DNA of 64,000 nt from Rhizobium sp. Q54 (GTDB lineage: Bacteria; Pseudomonadota; Alphaproteobacteria; Rhizobiales; Xanthobacteraceae). Below, one piece after another: positions 8,772-17,013 of this stretch (its first letter is position 1; every line of letters starts with the position of its first letter). Below the pieces are notes generated by a model. The model saw only the letters and a program-made list of their open reading frames with translations. It searched no databases and was not told where the DNA came from. The translations under genes were made by a program, and so were the position numbers. The stretch covers positions 1 through 64,000 of the forward strand of contig CAMBQQ010000002.1 of assembly GCA_945870035.1 (NCBI GenBank), read 5' to 3'.

Positions 8772-9830
8772 TTAAGCAACATCGTACTTTTTGATGGCGG
8801 CCGCCGCATCCGCAAGGAGCTTCTCACCGTTCAACCCGCGTTCCTTGACTTGCTTGAGCCAGGCTTCACGCACCGGTGCCGTTGCCGCTTGCCACCGCTG
8901 CGTTTCCTCGGCGGGAAGCGTCGTGACGGAATTCCCTTTCTTCACGATGGCAGCCTTGGCGTCGGCCGACCATTGATCCCATTGCTGCCCCGCCTGTTTG
9001 GCAAAAGCCTGTCCGGAATTGGCGTCAATGACGGCCTTGAGATCGGCGGGAAGCGACGCATACTTCGCCTTGTTCATCGCGAACACGAACGTGGTGATAT
9101 AGAATGTCGGCGTCCTCGGAATCTCGGCGTGATTCTTGACGAGTTCCTCGACCTTCAACGCCGGCGCGACCTCCCACGGTACGACGCAACCGTCGATGAC
9201 GCGCTGCGCCAGCGCCTCCGACACTTGGGGTATCGGCATCGGAATGCCATTGGCGCCGAGCGCCTTCAATCCTTCGCCGGCCAGCCGCGTCGGCGACCGG
9301 ATTTTCATGCCCTTGAGATCGGCCATGGTCTTGACGGGCTTGTTGGTGTGAATAACGCCGCCGTCGTGACCCCAGACCGCAATCGGGTGCACGTCCTTGA
9401 ACTCGTCGCGCAAGTGCTGGTCGTAAAATGACATGATCGCCTGCGCATTCACCGTGGAACGCCAGGTCGAAACGAAAGGAAGCTCGAAGACTTCGATGCT
9501 CGGAAACCGGCCCGGCGTGTTGCCCGGCAAGGTCCACACGAGATCCGCGACGCCATCCCGGACTTGATCGAACAATTGCGCCGGCGTGCCGCCGAGACCC
9601 ATCGCAGGATAAATATCGATCTTGATACGCCCGCCCGACTCGGCCTCGACTTTTTTGACCCACGGCACGAACAGCTTGGAGTGAGCATTTTGAATCGGCG
9701 GCACGAAGTGCGTCATCTTCAACGTCACCTGGGGCGCCTGTCCCCACGCGACTCTGCTGATCGCGGGCGCGGCCACTAACGACGAGGCCAGGGTGAGAAA
9801 GCGTCTCCGAGAAGGTCCCATTGTCATCAT
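8772..9830 (-). CDS. dctP: TRAP transporter substrate-binding protein (DctP-like)
   Basis: Tat-like signal SRRRFLTLASSLVAAPAISRVAWG and a DctP-type body (MADLKGMKIRSPTRLAGEGLKALGANGIPMPIPQVSEALAQRVIDG). Confidence 0.87.
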   Translation of the reverse strand: MMTMGPSRRRFLTLASSLVAAPAISRVAWGQAPQVTLKMTHFVPPIQNAHSKLFVPWVKKVEAESGGRIKIDIYPAMGLGGTPAQLFDQVRDGVADLVWTLPGNTPGRFPSIEVFELPFVSTWRSTVNAQAIMSFYDQHLRDEFKDVHPIAVWGHDGGVIHTNKPVKTMADLKGMKIRSPTRLAGEGLKALGANGIPMPIPQVSEALAQRVIDGCVVPWEVAPALKVEELVKNHAEIPRTPTFYITTFVFAMNKAKYASLPADLKAVIDANSGQAFAKQAGQQWDQWSADAKAAIVKKGNSVTTLPAEETQRWQAATAPVREAWLKQVKERGLNGEKLLADAAAAIKKYDVA

Positions 9831-9913
9831 CCCTATGTTTTCTCTGAATTTTCCAGTATTATTTTTCTCACTAAAGCATATTCCTGGATATTTAGAAGTG
9901 TCAACTTGTCATT

Positions 9914-10110
9914 ATGTGAGAATTGCATCCAATCTGGGCCTGCCAATTTGTCGGAAAAGTGCGAGCGCCCTAAAGATAAGCGAGCGGTCCAGCTTGACGG
10001 TGTCGAACGGGCAATCGCGCCAGCAGTTGGCGCCGAAATCGTGAACGCAAACCGAACGCCCATTTTGCGTAGACCGGCGACGTTTGATGACCGCTCACGG
10101 GAAGATCTGG
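9914..10110 (-). pseudogene. Decayed fragment of an EAL-domain (c-di-GMP phosphodiesterase-type) gene
   Basis: Minus strand: RERSSNVAGLRKMGVRFA, then after a 1-nt frame change VHDFGANCWRDCPFDTVKLDRSLIFRALALFRQIGRPRLDAILT*. Matches the EAL pattern LrxLGVRxAxDDFGxG...LPFDTxKxDRSx. Confidence 0.55.
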
Positions 10111-10517
10111 AATTCGCCGCGAACGCCCGGCGCGACTTATACGCAAGGCCACCTCTTCAGCCGGCCCGTCGCCTTTGACGCGCGTTGTCGATCTGCTACA
10201 GCCCTCTCGCCTTGGCGGCGGGCCGCAAAGCAGGAGTCGCGCCCCGTCTGCATACTCGACAAACCGCCAGATAAGCACGCTCGATAGACGGACAACTTGG
10301 GATTAGGTCACACCAAATTCTAACGCGAACCGCGCCACGCTGAGTCGTCAATCCGGACGCGTCTCTCTGAATAGATTCGGATTATACCGAGGCCCGACAA
10401 GCCGGTCGATACGAAAGACACAGGAGCGAATTGCTCAACAGATGCAACGATCGCGAATTAGAATCGAGACAATTCGCCGACCGCCTCGCGGCGTGCCGAC
10501 GAGCCTGGAGCGATACC

Positions 10518-13500
10518 TTACACAACCACGCGGTCGACATCCCGCAGCACGACATAGATGGCCGGGATCACCAGCACGGTTAGCAGCGTCGATGATGCCA
10601 GGCCGAACAGCAGCGAAATCGCCAGGCCCTGAAAGATCGGATCGAGCAAAATCGTCGCAGCACCGATCATGGCCGCCAGTGCGGTCAGAAGAATCGGCTT
10701 GAACCGAACCGCGCCGGCTTCCAGCAGGACGTCGCGCAGCGTCCGCCCCTGCCCCGCCCCATGACGAATGAAATCGACCAGCAGAATCGAGTTGCGCACG
10801 ATGATGCCGGCCAGCGCAATGAATCCGATCATCGACGTCGCGGTAAACGACGCGCCGAACAGCCAGTGCCCCAGCACGATGCCGATCAAGGTGAGCGGGA
10901 TCGGCGTCAGGATGACGAGCGGCAGCAGGAAGCTGCCGAATTGCGCGACGACCAGGATATAGATGCCGACAATCGCCACCATGAAGGCGGCGCCCATGTC
11001 GCGGAAGGTCACATAGGTGATCTCCCACTCGCCGTCCCACAGCATGGCTGGCTTGCTTTCGTCTTCCGGCTGGCCATGAAAGTGAATGACCGGCTTGCCG
11101 AGCGCACCCCAATCGTGCGCCTCGGCAAGCTTGTCCACGTCAAGGATGCCGTAGATCGGCGCCTCGAAAGCGCCAGCCAGTTCAGCCATGACCATGTCGG
11201 CAAAACGCCCGTCGCGCCGGAAGATCGCCGGCGAACCGAGTTCCTTGCTGACGCGCACGATGTCGCCAAGCTCGACCACGGTCTTGTTGCCCGGCACGCT
11301 ATTGGCCGGCACCGGGGTCGACGCCAAGAGTTCGCTCCACGCCAGATCGCGTTTCGGCAGCCGCACCACGATCTCGATGGGGTTGCGGCCCTCACCGCGA
11401 TGCGAATAGCCGACCGTAGCGCCCTTGAACAAGGCTTGCAGCGTGTCATAGACGTCGCGCTGCTCGACGCCGAAGAATTCGAGACGATCCTGATCGATCG
11501 AAATACGCAGCCGCGGCCGCGGCTCGCCGATCGAGTCGTCAATGTCGACGACGTAGGGCACGTCGGCAAAAATCTTCTTCAACTCGGCGGCGACGGCGCG
11601 CCGGTTTTCCGAGCTGGGACCGTACACTTCGGCCAGCAGCGTCGCCATCACTGGCGGGCCCGGCGGCACTTCGACGACCCGGGCGACGGTGCCCGGCGGC
11701 AACGCCACCGGTTTGAGGCGGGCGCGCAGGTCGAGCGCGATCTCGTGACTGCTGCGACTGCGCGCATCGCGCGGCGCCAGGCCGAGATTGAGTTCGCCCA
11801 GTTCCGGCGACGTGCGCGCATAATAGTGACGAACCAGGCCGTTGAAATTGAACGGCGCCGGCGTGCCGGCATAGGTCTCGATGGTGCGAACCTCCGGCAA
11901 TTGCCGGACAATGGCGGCGATCGCGAACAAGGTGCGCTCGGTGTCCTCCACGGTCGCCCCTTCCGGCAGATCGACAACGACGGCCATTTCCGACTTGTTG
12001 TCGAACGGCAGCAACTTCACCGTGACGCTGCGGGTGGCGAACAGCACGCAGACCAGCACAGTCGCCACGCCGACCGCGATCAAAAAGGTCCAGGCCGAGC
12101 GGCGCGTGCGCAGCACAGGCGCGGCCACGCGGCGGTACATCCGGCCGAGGACACCCTCGTCGTGCTCCGCTTTATGCCCGCCGCCTCCGGCGCCACCGCG
12201 ATTGAGGCGCAGCATCAGCCACGGCGCGATGATCATGGCGACAAAGAAAGACAGCAACATCGCCGCCGATGCATTGGCCGGGATCGGCGCCATATAGGGC
12301 CCCATCAGCCCGGAGACGAACAGCATCGGCAGCAACGCCGCCACCACGGTCAAGGTGGCCACGATAGTGGGATTGCCGACTTCGGCCACGGCTTCGATCG
12401 CGGCTTGCTGCCGCGGCCGATCGTCCTTCATGGCCCAGTGCCGCGCAATGTTCTCGATCACGACAATGGCGTCATCCACCAGGATGCCGATCGAGAAAAT
12501 CAAAGCGAACAGGCTGACCCGATTGATCGTGTAGCCCATCAGCTTGGCGGCGAACATCGTGAGCAGAATAGTGGTCGGAATAACGACCAGAGTGACCAGC
12601 GCCTCGCGCCAGCCGATGGCAAATGCGATGAGTACGACAATTGATACGGTCGCGAGGCCAAGGTGAAACAGCAGCTCATTCGCCTTGTCGTTGGCGGTTT
12701 CGCCGTAGTTCCGCGTCACCGTGACTTTAACATCCGCCGGGACCAGATTTCCCTGCACGCTGTGCAACCGCGCCAGCAGTTCTTCCGCGACCACCACCGC
12801 ATTGGCGCCGGCACGCTTGGCGAAGGCAACGCTGACCGCCGGCACGCGATCCCAATGGCCGCCTGCCCCCGGCGTCTCCATCCAGACGCGATGCTCCTGC
12901 GGGCTGGGGCCGACGACGACCGACGCCACGTCACGCACATAGACCGGCCGGTTGTCGCGGGTACCAACCAGCAACAGACCGATGTCGGGAACGCCGGCCA
13001 GAGTCTTGCCGACCGCGACGTCGCGCATCATGGCGCTGTCGCGCACCTGGCCGGACTGGAACGAGCGATTGGCGTCGCGCACCTTGGCGACAAGCTGCTG
13101 CAAGGTGACGCCGAAGAGCGCGAGCTTTTCCGGGTCCGGTTCGACGCGGATCTGCTCGGCATTACCGCCGGAGATATAGGTCAGCCCGATATTGTCCGTC
13201 TTCACCAGTTCGGACCGCAGTTGATCCGACAATTGATAAAGGTCCTTGTCGGTCCAGCGCGCCGCCGCTTCCGGCTTCGGCGACAAAGTCAGCACGACGA
13301 TCGCCACATCGTTGATGCCGCGGCCGACGATCAGCGGATCGGGAATGCCGACCGGGATACTGCCGACATTGGCGCGGATCTTCTCATGCACGCGCACGAT
13401 GGCCTCGTCCGCCTTGGTGCCGACCAGAAAGCGCGCCGTCACCATAACCCGGTCGTCGACCGTCTGGCTGTAGACGTGCTCGACGCCGTCAATGCCTTTG

Positions 13501-13727
13501 ACGATGGCTTCCAGCGGCTTGGTCACCAACTCGACAGCATCCGGCGCCTTGAGCCCATCGGCATTGACGCTGATGTCGACCATCGGCACGCTGATCTGCG
13601 GCTCCTCCTCGCGCGGAATGGTAATCAACGCGATCAAGCCGACCGCAAGTGCCGCCAGCAGGAACAGCGGCGTCAACGGCGAACGGATCGAACTTTGCGT
13701 GAGACGTCCTGACAGGCCGAGATTCAC
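10518..13727 (-). CDS. RND-family efflux transporter permease
   Basis: 1069 aa AcrB-type protein; FALIFSIGILVDDAIVVIENIARH, duplicated TM blocks, SMIGFIALAGIIVRNSILLVDFI. Confidence 0.92.
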   Translation of the reverse strand: MNLGLSGRLTQSSIRSPLTPLFLLAALAVGLIALITIPREEEPQISVPMVDISVNADGLKAPDAVELVTKPLEAIVKGIDGVEHVYSQTVDDRVMVTARFLVGTKADEAIVRVHEKIRANVGSIPVGIPDPLIVGRGINDVAIVVLTLSPKPEAAARWTDKDLYQLSDQLRSELVKTDNIGLTYISGGNAEQIRVEPDPEKLALFGVTLQQLVAKVRDANRSFQSGQVRDSAMMRDVAVGKTLAGVPDIGLLLVGTRDNRPVYVRDVASVVVGPSPQEHRVWMETPGAGGHWDRVPAVSVAFAKRAGANAVVVAEELLARLHSVQGNLVPADVKVTVTRNYGETANDKANELLFHLGLATVSIVVLIAFAIGWREALVTLVVIPTTILLTMFAAKLMGYTINRVSLFALIFSIGILVDDAIVVIENIARHWAMKDDRPRQQAAIEAVAEVGNPTIVATLTVVAALLPMLFVSGLMGPYMAPIPANASAAMLLSFFVAMIIAPWLMLRLNRGGAGGGGHKAEHDEGVLGRMYRRVAAPVLRTRRSAWTFLIAVGVATVLVCVLFATRSVTVKLLPFDNKSEMAVVVDLPEGATVEDTERTLFAIAAIVRQLPEVRTIETYAGTPAPFNFNGLVRHYYARTSPELGELNLGLAPRDARSRSSHEIALDLRARLKPVALPPGTVARVVEVPPGPPVMATLLAEVYGPSSENRRAVAAELKKIFADVPYVVDIDDSIGEPRPRLRISIDQDRLEFFGVEQRDVYDTLQALFKGATVGYSHRGEGRNPIEIVVRLPKRDLAWSELLASTPVPANSVPGNKTVVELGDIVRVSKELGSPAIFRRDGRFADMVMAELAGAFEAPIYGILDVDKLAEAHDWGALGKPVIHFHGQPEDESKPAMLWDGEWEITYVTFRDMGAAFMVAIVGIYILVVAQFGSFLLPLVILTPIPLTLIGIVLGHWLFGASFTATSMIGFIALAGIIVRNSILLVDFIRHGAGQGRTLRDVLLEAGAVRFKPILLTALAAMIGAATILLDPIFQGLAISLLFGLASSTLLTVLVIPAIYVVLRDVDRVVV

Positions 13728-14713
13728 GGCCGCACCAGCACGTCGCCGGCCTTAAGCCCGGACAGGATTTCGAGCGCATCCGGCATATCCGGGCGCGGCT
13801 GCTCGCGGCCGCGCTGCACCGGGACATCGACCGCGGTCTTGGCGTCGGCGCCAACACGGGCGTAGTCGATGCCGAACCTGGTGACGATAAAAGATGCCGG
13901 CACCGTGACGCTCGGCCGTTCGCCGGCGGACACCCAAACCCGAATGCGCTCGCCGACGAAGTAGTCGCCGAGGCCGGCCGCCTCTGCATCCGCGGTGACG
14001 CGGCCATCCTCGATCTGCGGATAGACCAGACGAATGGTGCCGAACTGCGCATTGCTGGCGCCCAGCCCGTCACCGTCGATCCGCACCGTGTCGCCGGCTT
14101 TGAGAAATCTGGCATGCCGCTCCGGCACGCGCAGCCGCAGCACATAATGCTCCTCGGCAATGGTGGCGACGGGCTCGCCCGGCAGAATGACCGTGCCGGC
14201 GGTGACCGGCACCTTCAACACCCGGCCCGCGGCCGGCGCCAGCACCTGACCTTCCGCGAGTTGCTGCTCGACAACCGAGCGCTCGGCGATACGGGCGCGA
14301 TGCGCGTTGGTGGCAACATTGGATGCCGTGCGCGCCTCATCCAAACGGGTCTTCGGAATGGTGCCCTTGGCGAAAAGATCTTCGGCGCGCGCGAGATCCG
14401 ACTGGGACTGCGCCAGTTGCGCGTCCAGTCCGGCGATTTGCGCGTCGAGCGACCGCATCTGCAGCACCAGCTTGTCGTCGCCGACAATGCCGACAACCTG
14501 ACCCTGGGTGACCAGGTCGCCCTCCTTCACCGCCAGTTGCGCCACGGTTCCGCCGATGCGGGCGCGGGCGGGAATGACGTTGCTGCTTTCTACCGTGGCA
14601 AAAACCGCCTTTTCGTCGGCGACCTGCCTCACGGCGACCGTGAACGTTTCGGCTGCGAACACCTGTTGCGCAACCAGCGCCAACAGCGTTGCGACAATAA
14701 TTCTGCCAAGCAT
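13724..14713 (-). CDS. RND efflux periplasmic adaptor (membrane fusion protein)
   Basis: Signal peptide, lipoyl/hairpin segment (GGTVAQLAVKEGDLVTQGQVVGIVGDDKL; LDAQIAGLDAQLAQSQSDLARAEDLF); 4-bp overlap with the permease. Confidence 0.9.
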   Translation of the reverse strand: MLGRIIVATLLALVAQQVFAAETFTVAVRQVADEKAVFATVESSNVIPARARIGGTVAQLAVKEGDLVTQGQVVGIVGDDKLVLQMRSLDAQIAGLDAQLAQSQSDLARAEDLFAKGTIPKTRLDEARTASNVATNAHRARIAERSVVEQQLAEGQVLAPAAGRVLKVPVTAGTVILPGEPVATIAEEHYVLRLRVPERHARFLKAGDTVRIDGDGLGASNAQFGTIRLVYPQIEDGRVTADAEAAGLGDYFVGERIRVWVSAGERPSVTVPASFIVTRFGIDYARVGADAKTAVDVPVQRGREQPRPDMPDALEILSGLKAGDVLVRP

Positions 14714-14796
14714 CGATGTATCCTTACGCGGCGCGGCGATCCCGCTTTTGTGTCGTTCAAACCGAAGCGAACGTCATTGATTTGGCGCAAGCCGCC

Positions 14797-15174
14797 TTAT
14801 CGGTCGCGGCTCTTGCCCGGCGCGGCGGCGCGGCGCCGCTTGCTCTTTGGGTCGGTCCCGCCGGCGCCCGGGTTGGGTCCGCAATAGACCCGATAGAGCG
14901 TGCTGACCAGCTCCCGCGCCGGCTCGCTGCCGATTGAGTACCAGATCGTCTGCCCGTCGCGGCGGGCGCTGACCAGGCCGTCGCGGCGCAGCAGCGCAAG
15001 ATGCTGCGACACCGTCGAATCGCGCAGCGCCAGAAGTTCGGCAAGCTCGCCGACCGACCGCTCCTTCTCGATCAGCTGACAGACGATGATCAGCCGGTGC
15101 TGGTTGGCGAGCGCCTTCAAGAGAGCACTCGCCGCGTCGGCCGCCGCCTGCATGTCGTCCGCTTTTATTTTCAT
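14797..15174 (-). CDS. ArsR-family winged-helix regulator, BigR/SqrR-like
   Basis: MKIKADDMQAAADAASALLKALANQHRLIIVCQLIEKERSVGELAELLALRDSTVSQHLALLRRDGLVSARRDGQTIWYSI...LVSTLYRVYCGP. Its two Cys (IVCQL, VYCGP) fall where BigR/SqrR carry the redox dithiol. Confidence 0.83.
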   Translation of the reverse strand: MKIKADDMQAAADAASALLKALANQHRLIIVCQLIEKERSVGELAELLALRDSTVSQHLALLRRDGLVSARRDGQTIWYSIGSEPARELVSTLYRVYCGPNPGAGGTDPKSKRRRAAAPGKSRDR

Positions 15175-15190
15175 ACTTGCGTAGATACGA

Positions 15191-15202
15191 ATATTCGAAT
15201 AT
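15191..15202. promoter_or_regulatory. AT-rich perfect palindrome ATATTCGAATAT, putative ArsR-family operator
   Basis: Palindrome read directly, 17 bp upstream of the ArsR-family start and between divergent genes. Confidence 0.5.
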
Positions 15203-15306
15203 ATAGTCAAGGCCGGGGGCAGCTGGCGGACCACAAAGACCGCCGTTTAGTCCCCCAAACGATGAATTCCGAGCCCGGTTGGGCGGGATTGCACAAGGGT
15301 GTTCTC

Positions 15307-15528
15307 ATGACGATCGATCGCGCAGTGCTCGCTCTCGCCGGCAGCATGATACTGCTCAGCGCCGCCATGGCCTGGCTGGTGAGCCCCTATTGGCTGCTGC
15401 TCACGGCCTTTGTCGGCGCCAATCTGCTGCAGTCCGCATTCACCGGCTTCTGCCCGGCGGCGACCGTCTTCCGCAAGCTTGGCCTCAAGCCCGGCGCCGC
15501 CTTCTGTTGCCAGCCGGCCGGGCGCTAG
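15307..15528 (+). CDS. DUF2892 / YgaP-transmembrane-like small membrane protein
   Basis: MTIDRAVLALAGSMILLSAAMAWLVSPYWLLLTAFVGANLLQSAFTGFCPAATVFRKLGLKPGAAFCC matches the DUF2892 pattern. Lies inside ORF 15001..15528. Confidence 0.8.
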   Translation: MTIDRAVLALAGSMILLSAAMAWLVSPYWLLLTAFVGANLLQSAFTGFCPAATVFRKLGLKPGAAFCCQPAGR

Positions 15529-15664
15529 CCGTTTCGAGTAATCGGCGCCGCCTGCGATTGAGCAAGATCAAGGCGGCGTGCCGCATCGCTTGGTTGACTG
15601 AATTGTCTGCCGCAAAAATCATAAACAGCCCGCGTCCACGGGCGATCTGCAACAGGAGGAGTCG

Positions 15665-16945
15665 ATGGCTCATATCGTTGTGCTCGGTGGCGGGATCGGC
15701 GGCGTGTCGTGCGCCTACGAACTGAAAGACTCGGTTCGCAAGGACGACCGGGTCACCCTCGTCTCCAACAAGTCCTTCTTTCAGTTCACCCCGTCCAACC
15801 CCTGGGTCGCCGTGAACTGGCGGACCAAGGCCGACATCACCATCGATCTCGGCCAGGTGCTGCAAAAGCACGGCATCGATTTCAACGCCGCCGGCGCGGC
15901 CCATGTTCATCCGGCGGAAAACCGGATCGAACTGACCGACGGAACCTCGATCGCCTATGACTATCTGGTGATCGCAACCGGACCCGAATTGGCTTTCGAT
16001 GAAATCGAGGGCTTCGGACCCCAGCAAAACACCAATTCGATTTGCGACGTCGACCATGCGATGGACGCCAATGGCCGCTGGGAGGATTTCTGCAAGGACC
16101 CGGGGCCCATCGTCGTCGGCGCCGTGCAAGGCGCCTCCTGCTACGGCCCGGCCTACGAATTCGCCATGATCATGGATTCCGATCTGCGCAAGCGGCGCAT
16201 CCGCGACAAGGTGCCGATGACCTTCGTCACCGCCGAGCCCTATATCGGCCATCTCGGCGTCGGCGGCATCGGCGACACCAAGGGCCTGCTTGAATCGGAG
16301 ATGCGTCAACGGCACATCAAATGGATTACCAACGCCAAGGTCGACAAGGTCGAGCCCGGCAAGGTTCACGTCACCGAGGTCGATGACGACGGCAAACCGA
16401 AGAAGGCCCACGAACTGCCGTTCAAATATTCGATGATGCTGCCAGCGTTCCGCGGCATCCCCGCGTTGCGCGGCATCGAGGGCCTGACAAATCCGCGCGG
16501 CTTCGTTATCGTCGACAAACATCAACGCAACCCGAAATTCCCCAACGTGTTCGGCCTTGGCGTATGCATCGCCATCGCCCCGCTCGAACAGACGCCGGTC
16601 CCGGTCGGCGTGCCGAAGACCGGCTTCATGATCGAGTCCATGGTGACGGCGACCGCACTCAATATCGGCAAGCTGCTGCGCGGCGAAACGGCGACGAACG
16701 AGGCGACCTGGAATGCGATCTGCCTCGCCGACTTCGGCGATTCCGGCGTCGCCTTCGTCGCCATGCCGCAGAATCCGCCGCGCAACGTCAACTGGGCGTC
16801 GAGCGGGCGCTGGGTCCACGTCGCCAAGGTGGCGTTCGAGAAATATTTTCTGCACAAGGTCAGAAGCGGCACCACCGAACCCTATTTCGAGAAAGTGGTG
16901 ATGAAGATGCTGGACATCGCCAAGATCAAACGCCCTGCCGCCTAG
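15665..16945 (+). CDS. NAD(P)/FAD-dependent oxidoreductase, sulfide:quinone oxidoreductase-like
   Basis: IVVLGGGIGGVSCAYELK, DYLVIATGPEL, GAVQGASCYGPAYEFA, PNVFGLGVCIAIAP. Redox-Cys candidates are placed as in SQR. Confidence 0.82.
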   Translation: MAHIVVLGGGIGGVSCAYELKDSVRKDDRVTLVSNKSFFQFTPSNPWVAVNWRTKADITIDLGQVLQKHGIDFNAAGAAHVHPAENRIELTDGTSIAYDYLVIATGPELAFDEIEGFGPQQNTNSICDVDHAMDANGRWEDFCKDPGPIVVGAVQGASCYGPAYEFAMIMDSDLRKRRIRDKVPMTFVTAEPYIGHLGVGGIGDTKGLLESEMRQRHIKWITNAKVDKVEPGKVHVTEVDDDGKPKKAHELPFKYSMMLPAFRGIPALRGIEGLTNPRGFVIVDKHQRNPKFPNVFGLGVCIAIAPLEQTPVPVGVPKTGFMIESMVTATALNIGKLLRGETATNEATWNAICLADFGDSGVAFVAMPQNPPRNVNWASSGRWVHVAKVAFEKYFLHKVRSGTTEPYFEKVVMKMLDIAKIKRPAA

Positions 16946-16970
16946 CGGCCGGGCGCTCGGCTATTTTTTG
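16944..16970 (+). terminator. Possible intrinsic terminator after the SQR-like gene
   Basis: TAGCGGCCGGGCGCTCGGCTATTTTTTG: imperfect GC hairpin followed by T6. Confidence 0.4.
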
Positions 16971-17013
16971 TCGTGAATGCGATTGTCAAATGCCATTGTC
17001 ATTTGCAGCACAT

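Noticed and set aside
9970-10278. 102-aa minus-strand ORF near the TRAP operon
   Set aside because: The ORF frame is not the EAL-like frame; the region is better read as a frameshifted fragment than as a real protein.
10761-12644. 627-aa plus-strand ORF opposite the RND permease
   Set aside because: Low-complexity, Asp/Arg/His/Gln-rich translation typical of antisense frames in GC-rich genes; the minus-strand RND protein fully explains the region.
15485-16855. 456-aa minus-strand ORF opposite the SQR-like gene
   Set aside because: Antisense shadow of a conserved flavoprotein.
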